From NCBI GenBank assembly GCA_023248635.1, contig JAHFED010000012.1, forward strand, positions 1 to 42,107: a DNA stretch of 42,107 nucleotides, read 5' to 3'. Made by a program: the position numbers and the translations under genes. Of this stretch, positions 26,101 through 34,138 are shown in pieces (position 1 is the stretch's first letter; the number at the start of each line of letters is the position of its first letter). The notes under the pieces are model-generated. The model was not told the DNA's origin and made no database searches. It saw only the letters and a program-made list of their open reading frames with translations. This DNA comes from Myxococcales bacterium (lineage in GTDB: Bacteria; Myxococcota; UBA727; VGSZ01).

Positions 26101-29100
26101 CGATGGTGACACAATAGAAATTGTGTTCACCAGCGGAACGGCGATCTTTATTTCGGCCCGAGCGCCGCGTCCTGATGCCGCCATTTTGGACATGGTCATC
26201 AGCGTCGACCCGAGCTTTGCCGGTCACCTGCTGGGCCTCGGCGGAAAATACAACAGCGATCCACGCGATGATTTTCAGGCCCGCGACGAAGACCTCCTCC
26301 TGAATCCCACCGCACCCCTGACGCTTTATGGCTTCTTCGCCAAGAGCTGGCGGGTGCGCGCCGGCGAATCGATTCTCGACGACCGTTTCGTTCCCGAGAA
26401 CGATGCGGTCTTCGCGGCCGCCTTTCCGACGCAGGTGCGCACGAAGGACGATGTCCCCGAGCAGGCGCGCCTCGCTGCGCGCGAAGTCTGCGCGGCGGCG
26501 GGCATCGAGGACGAAGGCCTGTTGGCGGCCTGCACCCTGGATGTCGCACTCACCGGCGACGCTGGCTTCGCGTTTTCGAGCGCCGCCGTCCCCGCTCCGG
26601 CCCGGCAGGAGCCCTTCGGTCACGGCGGCGGATGCGCGTCGGCGGGCGACCCACATTTAATTACCTTTGATGGCTTGGCCTACGACTTTCAGCAGACAGG
26701 TGTGTTCACGCTCGCCGAGACCTTTGATCGCCAGATGATCGTCCAAGCTCTGCAGCTTCCTTGGTTTGGATCGACACGCGTCGCCGTGAATGCAGCGGTG
26801 GGGGCGCTCGCCGACGGTGACCGTGTCGTCTTCTCCCTGACCCACGGGCTGTCGGTCGAGGTCAACGGCGTCGCCTTCACGGGGACCGGGGCCTTGCCGG
26901 GTGGCGCCACGCTGTCGGGCAGCGGGTCATGGCGGAGCCTGCGTTGGTCGACGGGCGACGAGTTGCTGGTTTCCAGCGGTGGCACCCATCTTAATTTCTT
27001 CCTCTCTGTTCCCCAGGAGCGGCGGGAGCACATTGCTGGGCTGTGCGGCTACTACAGCGGCAGGGCCCGCGACGAATTTCGCTTGCGCGATGGGACCTTC
27101 GCCGCTTGGCCGCGGTCCCAGGCGACGCTCTACGCTGAGTTCGGCTCCTCTTGGCGTGTATCTCCAGAAGATTCAATGATCCAAATGGAAGAGGCGGAGA
27201 TCTCCGCTGATTTTCCATCTAGTATTGCCACGCTCGATGATTTCAGCGCCGACGAGCAGGCCAGCGCGCAAGCCGCCTGTCGGGCCGCCGGCGTCGTGCA
27301 TCCGGCGGTCTTGACCATGTGTATTTTCGACGTCGTCGCAACCCTCGATGTGGCATTCGCCGTCGGAGACGCGTGGATCCCAGCACCCTCTTCAGGGCAG
27401 CTCGCCGACTACTTCATCGGCCAAAATAGTTCCTGTGATGGCACCGCCATTTTCGGCGTCAATTCGACCGGAAAGTGTGTGGCCTTCAGCGATCTCTGCG
27501 CCATGCCGGTGGATGTGGTCCCCTGCGATCCGCTGGAGCAGCCCCTCGAGCCGCCGAGCGAAATCACCACGACGCCGGAGTCTCCGGGCGTGAGCGTCGA
27601 CATCGGCGCAACCGGATACACCTCCCCGGGCTATTCCGTTTACTTCTACAACGACGAAGCCTGCCAACATGACGCCATCGCCACCGCTGTGGGTGATGAT
27701 GATGGCGTATTTTCGTTGTCTTTGACTGTGCTGAACAATCAGGAGACCCGGCTGTACGCCGACGTCAGCGACCAGCTTGGATCCTGGTCTTCCTGTGTCA
27801 TGGCCATTGATTACATCCACGATGATCAAGGCCCGGCCCAACCCAGCGACGTCGGCTTGAGCGCGACGTCGGGCAGCGCCCAGATCGTCACGGTGTCGGG
27901 CCAGGCCGAAGCTGAGGTCTGGGTGGAGCTCTTCGCCTCCGTCGGCTGCAGCGGTGACGACGTGCTCGCGGCACGGGCGAATGCCGCTGGGGCCTTTGCT
28001 CTCCCTGCCACCCCGCTCTACTGCGCAACCACCGCCTTTTCGCTGCGCTTGCGCGACGCAGCCGGCAATCTCTCGGCTTGCCTCGACGTCGGCACCTACG
28101 CGCACCACCCCTTGGCCGAAGACAACAGCGGGTGCGGGCCCTACCGGACCTGCGGAGAGGACGTCGGCGGACCGGCCTGCGTCGACGTCGACGAGTGCGA
28201 GACCGACAACGGCGGCTGCGACCCCAGCGCTGCCTGCACGAACAACGATGGAGCCGCGCCGACCTGCGGTGACACCGACGAATGCCAGACCAACAATGGC
28301 GGCTGCGGCGCCTTCAGGTCCTGCACGAACAACGAGGGAGCCCCGCCCACCTGCACGGACGTCGACGAGTGCCAGACGAACAACGGCGGCTGCGGCCCGC
28401 GCCAGGGCTGCACCAACAACGACGGAGCGGCGCCGACCTGTGCCGATCTGGTCTACCCGGTCGCGCTGTCGACGGGGGCCGGCCCGCACATCTGCGCCCT
28501 GATGAGCGATGCCAGCGCCCGCTGCTGGGGCAACAATGTGGGCGGACAAGTGGGAATGGGCAGCACGGCCGTTGCCGATTGGGACATTTCGATCCCGCGA
28601 ACGGTGATCGTTGGACCCGGGACGCCGCTGACGAACGTGAACACAGTTTCAACGGGTGATGGTCGAAGCCAAAACACCTGCGCCCTCGACGCCAGCGGGG
28701 CCCTTTTCTGTTGGGGCTCTGGCGACAAGGGCCAGCTCGGGACGGGCTCCAACTCGACGCAGAGCCAGGCGACGCCCGTGGTGCGGCCGGCGGGGTGGGA
28801 GGCAAGTCGCGTTTGGCAGCAGGTGGAAGCAGGGGATCGGCACGTGACCTGCGCGGTTTCCGCGGGTGAAGCCTATTGCTTTGGCGAAGATGCCTGGGGA
28901 GCCTTGGGCAATGACGCCGTGCACACCAATCGAAACATTCCCGTAAAAGTCGGTGGCAGCGAGTGGAACGAGGACGTACTACAAGTAAGCACAGGGGGAT
29001 TTCATGCCTGTGCTCTGGTCGATGAGCACAATGGCACCACAGGTGTGTATTGTTGGGGCGATACCCGCCATGCCAGTGGCCCCAACGACACCTGGCTGCC

Positions 29101-30691
29101 ACAGCGCGTATTTCCGGACGTCACCGACGCCACGCAGGTGAACGCGAGCTACTCGCACACCTGCGTTCTCACCAGCAGGGGCGAGGTCTGGTGCGCCGGC
29201 GACAACGCGCTGGGCGCCACCGGTGGGGCCGCATGGGGGTCACCACCCGCACCCGTCGCCGGCTTTGGGTCGAGCCCCGGAGAGAAGCCAGCAAAGCGCG
29301 TGATCACGGGTAGCAACATCAGCTGCGCCTTGGTCGATGAAAACGCAACCACCAGCGCCTACTGCTGGGGCGTCAACAATCACTATTCTCTCGGCATCGA
29401 CCTGCCGTACATCGTTGCAATACCGACGCGCATCCAGGGAACCGGGAACGTGCAAGACGTCGTCATCAACGGCCGCAGCCTCTGCACTTTGAACGACCAG
29501 CACCGGGTCTTGTGCCGCGGTGACAACCTGCGTGGCTTTCTGGGTACAGGCACGGTCATGACGTCGAAGAACCCTGTCACTGTGCGCGACCTGAGCGGGG
29601 CCCAGGCCTTGGCGCTGGGGCACCGGCACAGCTGCGCGCTCGACGCCCAGGGTGCCTGGTGCTGGGGCGACAACGCCAGCGGCCAGCTGGGAGATGGCAG
29701 CCTCATGAATTGGGATGTGCCCGTCGCCGTGGAGCACTCCGCCGGCGCCACCCAAATCGTGGCCGGGCGTTTCCACACCTGTTTGCTCGCCGCCGACGCG
29801 ACGGTTTCCTGCACAGGAGACAACAGCGTGGGTGCGCTCGGGCTGGAACCCCTGGGGGGCACGCGCAACAGCGCCGACGTCGCCGTTGCTGGGCTCAGCA
29901 ACGTGGTCGCTCTTGACAGCAGCGCCGAGCACACTTGCGCCATTGCCCAAGAGGGTGGCACCAACAAACTATATTGTTGGGGCCTCAACAACAAAGGTCA
30001 GCTTGGCGATGGCGGTCTCAGCAACCGGGCCTCGATCGGTGCGGCGGTCACCCTGCCCCAAGAGCCGAGGGCAGTGGCGACGGGCGACGAGCACACCTGC
30101 GTGCTGCTGCCGGATTCTACTGTCCAGTGTTGGGGTGCAAACACCTACGGTCAACTGGGTAATCTTTCCAATGTCGATGCGTTGACGCCTGTGCAAGTCA
30201 AGAATGCATCGACCACCCTCACGCTCACAGGAATCGTCCAAATCGCCGCCGGCAGCTCCCATGTCTGCGCGCTCAATGACAGTGGATCGGTGTATTGCTG
30301 GGGCTGGTATCGGGGCCCCAATGGCTCGGCCACCTACGCCAGGAATGCTGCCACGGCCTACAATCCGGGCGGCGTCGCGACGTCGATCTCTGCTGGCGGC
30401 ATGGCGACCTGTGCGCTCTTGGCTGACCAGTCCGCCAAGTATTGGTCGGGTTTCTGGCCGCCGAGCAGCGAATTCGGGGGCATCAACAACAACCTCTACA
30501 CCTACGAGGACAATGCTCCGGGCACCTTCGCCGGCATCAGCGACGGCGGCGGCATCGCCTGCGGGCCCGTGCATGCTTGCGTGGTCCGCGACGACGAGAC
30601 GGTCGCCTGCTTGGGCCAGGGGCTCTTTGGCCAGTTGGGCGACGACAACGCCTGGGCCGTTGACTTCGTGCAGGCGCTCAACCTCGATTGA
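23159..30691 (+). CDS. Giant lipoprotein with four VWD modules, half-EGF repeats and RCC1 propellers
   Basis: The product is 2510 residues. Signal MSMFRLAHASLVIGLAVGGG ends at a Cys (loose lipobox). Domains in order: a Gly/Asp-rich linker (to ~135); a MopE-type DCNDDD ... NGLDDDC motif (~140-172); VWD 1 (CTTWGDTH, ~183); VWD 2 (CASWGDPH, ~462); a second MopE motif split by a repeat insert (~785-860); VWD 3 (CVSWGDTH, ~880); VWD 4 (CASAGDPH, ~1157); beta-sandwich repeats (~1470-1645); three DVDECQTNNGGC units with only four Cys each (~1655-1760); and 14 RCC1-type repeats (CAL ... CWGDN..GQLG, 1765-2510), enough for two seven-bladed propellers. Repeat 13 has KYWSG in place of CWG. VWD 1-2 and 3-4 are an internal duplication. 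GAGGTGG precedes the ATG at 23159. A cell-surface adhesion or binding role is inferred. Confidence 0.85.
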   Translation: MSMFRLAHASLVIGLAVGGGCRLTANGGNDEGAQSPDSEGATGRGSGSTESPDGDGDDASPGANDGDDLDVVGDDGGQDPGGIGDETGKGSGGKGSKDPISDDGGDGDSADDDDGGETIGDHDGIVDPDQDHDGVSAAADCNDDDALIAPTMVETPFNGLDDDCRSDTLDQQPWKNSVDYRSGICTTWGDTHITTCDGTLYNFQAVGDFVFLQNAEQTFVVQVRQVPYAPNDTSLAVNQVIGVKVGGDVVVAHAIGSGALAVTVNGDVIAANGLILANDAAVVRRAGNQIEILFADGTAIFITARAPRADASVLDMILSLDNSHSNQVLGLGGKFNADPSDDFQARDEDLTLSPTSPLTLYGFFAHSWRVREGESILNDQFVAAVDPVVAVGFPAQVTAIDDLPEHLRAAARDLCVAAGLEDEGLLGACTLDVALSGDAGFADLSAAMPAPAHDEPVERGGGCASWGDPHVTTFDGLAYDFQQAGIFTIAESFDHQVLVQALQQYLPGSNRVAVNTAVGAVADGDRVTFNLKNGLSINVNGVAFVGAGLLPGGATLSGSGSWRVLHWSTGDELLVGSAGSHLNFFVSVPHDRRHGISGLCGHYSGTTLDDFQLRDGTFGAWPRSQAELGAGFGASWRVSPQDSIVDLPPASADVGADAPSALTLGDFDDAAKAAAAAVCRAAGVVDPTVLRMCTFDVAATSDPDFATSAARIPAPSAGHLNDYFIGENLTCIATDVYGIDPADGQCTHFENLCAMPVDFIPCDAVDAVDPTTPIDADPALPGDDSDPAVSPGAAEFTDSAPPGGDALSAGSSPGGDALSAGSSPGGDALSAGSSPGGDALSAGSSPGGDEIPFNGIDDDNDIGTADQQPWKNAAEYRNGTCVSWGDTHITTCDGTYYDFQGIGDFVFLQDESQSFVVQVRQVPYPVGSPSVAVNRVIGVSVGDDVVVAHALTGGGLGVTLNGEITTATDVLAVNDTGMVRRDGDTIEIVFTSGTAIFISARAPRPDAAILDMVISVDPSFAGHLLGLGGKYNSDPRDDFQARDEDLLLNPTAPLTLYGFFAKSWRVRAGESILDDRFVPENDAVFAAAFPTQVRTKDDVPEQARLAAREVCAAAGIEDEGLLAACTLDVALTGDAGFAFSSAAVPAPARQEPFGHGGGCASAGDPHLITFDGLAYDFQQTGVFTLAETFDRQMIVQALQLPWFGSTRVAVNAAVGALADGDRVVFSLTHGLSVEVNGVAFTGTGALPGGATLSGSGSWRSLRWSTGDELLVSSGGTHLNFFLSVPQERREHIAGLCGYYSGRARDEFRLRDGTFAAWPRSQATLYAEFGSSWRVSPEDSMIQMEEAEISADFPSSIATLDDFSADEQASAQAACRAAGVVHPAVLTMCIFDVVATLDVAFAVGDAWIPAPSSGQLADYFIGQNSSCDGTAIFGVNSTGKCVAFSDLCAMPVDVVPCDPLEQPLEPPSEITTTPESPGVSVDIGATGYTSPGYSVYFYNDEACQHDAIATAVGDDDGVFSLSLTVLNNQETRLYADVSDQLGSWSSCVMAIDYIHDDQGPAQPSDVGLSATSGSAQIVTVSGQAEAEVWVELFASVGCSGDDVLAARANAAGAFALPATPLYCATTAFSLRLRDAAGNLSACLDVGTYAHHPLAEDNSGCGPYRTCGEDVGGPACVDVDECETDNGGCDPSAACTNNDGAAPTCGDTDECQTNNGGCGAFRSCTNNEGAPPTCTDVDECQTNNGGCGPRQGCTNNDGAAPTCADLVYPVALSTGAGPHICALMSDASARCWGNNVGGQVGMGSTAVADWDISIPRTVIVGPGTPLTNVNTVSTGDGRSQNTCALDASGALFCWGSGDKGQLGTGSNSTQSQATPVVRPAGWEASRVWQQVEAGDRHVTCAVSAGEAYCFGEDAWGALGNDAVHTNRNIPVKVGGSEWNEDVLQVSTGGFHACALVDEHNGTTGVYCWGDTRHASGPNDTWLPQRVFPDVTDATQVNASYSHTCVLTSRGEVWCAGDNALGATGGAAWGSPPAPVAGFGSSPGEKPAKRVITGSNISCALVDENATTSAYCWGVNNHYSLGIDLPYIVAIPTRIQGTGNVQDVVINGRSLCTLNDQHRVLCRGDNLRGFLGTGTVMTSKNPVTVRDLSGAQALALGHRHSCALDAQGAWCWGDNASGQLGDGSLMNWDVPVAVEHSAGATQIVAGRFHTCLLAADATVSCTGDNSVGALGLEPLGGTRNSADVAVAGLSNVVALDSSAEHTCAIAQEGGTNKLYCWGLNNKGQLGDGGLSNRASIGAAVTLPQEPRAVATGDEHTCVLLPDSTVQCWGANTYGQLGNLSNVDALTPVQVKNASTTLTLTGIVQIAAGSSHVCALNDSGSVYCWGWYRGPNGSATYARNAATAYNPGGVATSISAGGMATCALLADQSAKYWSGFWPPSSEFGGINNNLYTYEDNAPGTFAGISDGGGIACGPVHACVVRDDETVACLGQGLFGQLGDDNAWAVDFVQALNLD
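25544..25708 (+). repeat. In-frame 165-nt tandem insert (five 33-nt units)
   Basis: Four 33-base units plus a partial fifth encode SPGGDALSAGS repeats. They sit between PGAAE and IPFNGIDDD, splitting a MopE motif that is continuous in the first half of the protein. GAA occurs at both edges (25541-25543 and 25706-25708). The first 18 bases from 25541 (GAATTCACCGACAGCGCT) are identical to 18962-18979, and TTCATCGCCTGGCGGCGAT matches the second hairpin of the 18963-19094 element. The insert thus derives from that element and then expanded. Confidence 0.8.
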
Positions 30692-30724
30692 TCATCATGG
30701 GGGAGCGCCGCAGGGATTTCCTGC

Positions 30725-30747
30725 TTGAGCTGTTGCTCTGGGCTCAA
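30725..30747. terminator. Hairpin between convergent genes
   Basis: TTGAGC and GCTCAA are separated by 11 bases in the 70-base gap between the giant lipoprotein and the Wzi-like gene. Outside them, TCGATTGATC (near 30686) and GATCAATATCGA (near 30760) are also inverted. This would suit a shared bidirectional terminator, but it has no T-run. Confidence 0.35.
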
Positions 30748-30761
30748 ATGCTCGGCACCGA

Positions 30762-32438
30762 TCAATATCGATAGCGCAAGGACGCGTCGAAAAAGTGCTG
30801 CTGCAGGGATGCACCTGGCACGAGCCCGGCGTTGTCCTGCCACTGCCAAGTGTAGCCCAGCGACGCCGTCAGCCCGCCCCAGCCGCGATCCCAGCCTTGG
30901 TCTGCGGCGTGGGCGGCGTCCAGCGTCCATTGCACCGAGGCGCCGAGCTGAACGGTCTGCTCGATCACGGCCTGGGTCAAAAAACGGGTGGCGGGCTGGC
31001 CGGTGGGGTCGACGAAGGGCGGCTGAAAGGTGGGCGTCCCGTCGAGGAAGCCGTCGTCGAAGATGGAGCCGTCGCGCCCCGGGATGATCCCCGCGCTGGC
31101 GTTGCCGTGGCGAATGAGAGCGCCGCGCAACTCGACGTCGACGAACGACAGGGAGGGGTCGTCCATCGGCCGCCACAACGCGCGCAGCTGCCAGCGATCG
31201 GAGTTGGGTTCCAAGGCCGGACCAAAGTTGGCACCGGCGTTGGTGTAGTCTTCGAAGTTCGCGCCCGATCCAGCTGAATTGATGTGCGAATACATGTAGG
31301 GCATCACCGCTGTATAATCGACGCTGATGAGGCGCCAAGCGTCATGGGTGCCCGCGTGCGCACTGTCGAGGATCGCAGCCGGGGACGCGGACGCGCCGAG
31401 CTGGGCCGCAAATTTGTATTTGGTATCGAAATCGCCACGAACCATGTCGTTAAAGCTGATGTCGTCGACGTACAACTGTCCCTTGATGTCGAGACCTCGC
31501 AGCGGCGTCACCCGGCTGGTGATCCCCACCAGGGAGTTGTCGGCAAAACCCGTGAGCCCCTGGCTGTGAAAGTAGGCGGCGATGGGGATGAAATAGAGCA
31601 GCTCCAAGCGTCCGCCAGAAACCACGGTCTCGAAGGCGCCGACGTCGAGCCAGGGAAAAGGGTGGGCGTCGACGGAATGGTAGAAAAGGTGTTTGCCCGA
31701 GACCGTGCGACCGCCGGCTTCAGCGGCCACGGCAAGCTCGAAGAGGGCGATGTGCGCGGTCACCAGCTCCTGCTGGAAGAGGAGCGAGAAGAGTCCGGCC
31801 TGCGACGCCTGGGGTCCGACGACGATGCCGTTTTCCGAGAAGGGTCCGATGCGGTGGCGACCGAGGCCCACTTGAAAGAGCACCATCCCGTCGCCCTCGC
31901 CGATGCCCAGCGACCCGTAAGAGACTTGGCGCACCTGACGGTTCTCGGAGCCAAGGTCGAAGTCGGTGGAGTCGCTGACAAAGTCCTCGGGGTTCCCCTG
32001 CCCCGCAGCCAACGCCAGGCCGTCGTCGAGCGCGACCGCCATGATGCGAGCCCGGGCGGAGGCACCCAGCCAAGGCGTCACCATGCCTTGGAGATCCGGG
32101 TCGACGGCGAGCAGGGAGTAGCGCCCCGACGACGCCGACGTCGCCCGGGCTTGCATCTCGACGGTGAGGTGCAGCGGATCGCCGATGCGGGCGATGAGCC
32201 ACTGGGCCCGTCGTCGATCGGCTGAGCCCGCGGATGCGTTGGCGGCGACGCTGCGCAGCAGGTGCTCGACGAGTTGGAGGGGGTAGGGCTGAAGAGCCGG
32301 CAGACGCCCGACCAGACCCTTGGCCTCCCAGACCTCAAGGTCTTGGTAGAGGGGATCCGAAGGGTCTGTGACCACTTGCGCCTGGGCTCGACCAGCCACG
32401 GCCAGAAGCACCCAGGCAAGAGCCCGTGCCCCGCCCAT
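30762..32438 (-). CDS. wzi: Capsule assembly Wzi-like outer-membrane protein
   Basis: The product is 558 residues. The signal peptide MGGARALAWVLLAVAGRAQA is followed by a helical N-terminal part (LYQDLEVWEAKGLVGRLPAL) and a long run of amphipathic strands that ends in the aromatic residue of LRYRY, typical of an outer-membrane beta-barrel. The layout and the start DPLYQDLEVWEAKGL match the Caps_assemb_Wzi family, which holds capsule or O-antigen at the cell surface. The ATG at 32438 overlaps the stop of the WecA-like gene by one base (TGATG), implying translational coupling. It is slightly longer than Escherichia coli Wzi. Confidence 0.8.
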   Translation of the reverse strand: MGGARALAWVLLAVAGRAQAQVVTDPSDPLYQDLEVWEAKGLVGRLPALQPYPLQLVEHLLRSVAANASAGSADRRRAQWLIARIGDPLHLTVEMQARATSASSGRYSLLAVDPDLQGMVTPWLGASARARIMAVALDDGLALAAGQGNPEDFVSDSTDFDLGSENRQVRQVSYGSLGIGEGDGMVLFQVGLGRHRIGPFSENGIVVGPQASQAGLFSLLFQQELVTAHIALFELAVAAEAGGRTVSGKHLFYHSVDAHPFPWLDVGAFETVVSGGRLELLYFIPIAAYFHSQGLTGFADNSLVGITSRVTPLRGLDIKGQLYVDDISFNDMVRGDFDTKYKFAAQLGASASPAAILDSAHAGTHDAWRLISVDYTAVMPYMYSHINSAGSGANFEDYTNAGANFGPALEPNSDRWQLRALWRPMDDPSLSFVDVELRGALIRHGNASAGIIPGRDGSIFDDGFLDGTPTFQPPFVDPTGQPATRFLTQAVIEQTVQLGASVQWTLDAAHAADQGWDRGWGGLTASLGYTWQWQDNAGLVPGASLQQHFFDASLRYRY

Positions 32439-33928
32439 CAGCCCGGCAGTGAGCTGTTGCCGTAGTCGCGGATCCCCAGAATGCGCTCGGACCCGGCAGC
32501 GGCGGAGGCGTCGTCGTCGAGGTGAACATCCCGGTTGGCGACGTCGCTGATGGCCTGGTGCAACAAGCGCAGCGCCTGCTGGTGCGCCGCGCGCATCGGG
32601 GCTTCTTCCGCAGCCGCCCAAACCACCCGCAGCTCGCCGACGGCGCCGCGCCTTCGAAAGGAGGGGCGCAAGACGGCGATGCACTCGGGCTGTGGCGGCT
32701 GCGATGCGGTGGGGCTCAGGTCGCGGCGCCAGGAGAGCTCCTTGGATCGCAGGTCGTGGCGCACTGCCAGGAGGGCGTCTTCGCAGCCCAGGGTCGGGAG
32801 GATGTCGGCGACCTCCTGCCAGGCCGCCGTGAGGTTGGCCGAGCGACGGATCACCTGCGCCGCTGCGCCGGCGCGCGCCAGAACCTCGCGGCCGGCGGCG
32901 GGCATGACGCCGAAGACGCCGACCCTGCGCACCAGCACCACGCCGGCCAACAGCGCCGCCCCCCCCGCGATGCTGCGCCGCACGAGGCTGGGGTCGAGCA
33001 TGGCGAGAGCGGCCAGCGCACAGACCAGGGCGAAGGCATAAAGGGTGATGACGGCGCGGCGGTGCGATAGGCCCAGGGCCAACAAGCGGTGGTGCAGATG
33101 TTCACGATCGGGGGTGAAAGGATTCTGCCGGCGGCCCAGCCGTCGAACGATCGCCAAGGTCGTGTCCAGCAGCGGCAGGCCCAAGGCAAAGAGCGGCACC
33201 AGGGTAAGCGCGGGGCTCGCGGAGCCCTTTTGGATCCACAGGGACGTGAGCGCGAGGACAAAGCCCAAAAAGAGCGAACCTGAGTCCCCCAGGAAGATGC
33301 GCGCCGGATTGAAATTGAAGATGAGAAAGCCGCTGAGGCCTCCCGCCAACGCCGCCATGAACAGGCAAGGCAGCCACTGGCCGTTGGCGAGGGCGACACC
33401 GAACATCGCCAGCGCGGCGGCGAGCCCCACGCCCGAAGCGAGGCCGTCGAGACCATCGATCAGGTTCACAGCATTCACGACGCCGACGATCCACAGGAGC
33501 GTGACCGCGAAAGACAAGGGCTCAAGCTCCGGACCCAGGTCGACGCCGAAGCCGGCGGACCACATGCCCACAGCGACAAGGCATTGGACGGCGAGCTTCT
33601 GCTTGGCGTTGGTGTTGCGGAGATCGTCGTAGATCCCGAGGCCAGCAATGGCCAGCGCGCCGAGGACGAAGCCGACGGCAAGCTTGGTGTCAGCAAGGAA
33701 GGGCACCCCATCAGCCAGGACCAAGTTGAGAGCACCGACGGCGACGGCCACAAGGAAGGCCGAGACCACCGCGATGCCGCCGAGGCGGGGCACGGGCCGC
33801 GCGTGCATCTTTCGAACTTGGTCGGGCACATCGACCAGTCCCGAGCGCCGAGCGAGGGCGGTCACGGCAGGCGTGAGCAGGGTGGCGACGACGAGGGCGA
33901 CGACGAAAGCAAACGCACAGGTCAGCAC
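32438..33928 (-). CDS. WecA/TagO-like undecaprenyl-phosphate sugar-1-phosphate transferase with extra C-terminal domain
   Basis: The product is about 496 residues. The first 350 form the membrane glycosyltransferase-4 (MraY/WecA) fold with the diagnostic motifs: KMHARPVPRLGG, YDDLR (101-104), NAVNLIDGLDGLASG (152-166), ARIFLGDSGSLFLGF and DREHLHHRLLALG. It would start glycan assembly by moving a sugar-1-phosphate, probably GlcNAc, from UDP onto the lipid carrier at the inner membrane. The last 120 residues (AWQEVADILPTLGCEDALLA onward) are soluble and look GAF-like, beyond the usual family length. I take the GTG at 33928, directly before the first helix with GGGG six bases upstream; an ATG at 33985 is the alternative. 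It is coupled to the Wzi-like gene. Confidence 0.85.
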   Translation of the reverse strand: MLTCAFAFVVALVVATLLTPAVTALARRSGLVDVPDQVRKMHARPVPRLGGIAVVSAFLVAVAVGALNLVLADGVPFLADTKLAVGFVLGALAIAGLGIYDDLRNTNAKQKLAVQCLVAVGMWSAGFGVDLGPELEPLSFAVTLLWIVGVVNAVNLIDGLDGLASGVGLAAALAMFGVALANGQWLPCLFMAALAGGLSGFLIFNFNPARIFLGDSGSLFLGFVLALTSLWIQKGSASPALTLVPLFALGLPLLDTTLAIVRRLGRRQNPFTPDREHLHHRLLALGLSHRRAVITLYAFALVCALAALAMLDPSLVRRSIAGGAALLAGVVLVRRVGVFGVMPAAGREVLARAGAAAQVIRRSANLTAAWQEVADILPTLGCEDALLAVRHDLRSKELSWRRDLSPTASQPPQPECIAVLRPSFRRRGAVGELRVVWAAAEEAPMRAAHQQALRLLHQAISDVANRDVHLDDDASAAAGSERILGIRDYGNSSLPG

Positions 33929-34138
33929 TGGCGACCCCGTCGCCAGATGGATGAATTCCCACGCACCACAAAGCCCCCGGCACATCAAAAAAGGGCGCCC
34001 GATTCGCAGCTGCGTCTTGGACGTGCGGACGATATGCCCGACCGCTTGCGACGGCGCCAGCGAAAGTAATTTGTGCCTCACCCCGGACAGCTACGACGCC
34101 ACCAGCCGGGCGCGGTCTCTTGCCACAGCGTTGGAGAC

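Noticed and set aside
33985-34005. GGGCGCCC followed by T-run upstream of the WecA-like gene as a terminator
   Set aside because: The eight-base palindrome has no room for a loop, so a usable hairpin cannot form.
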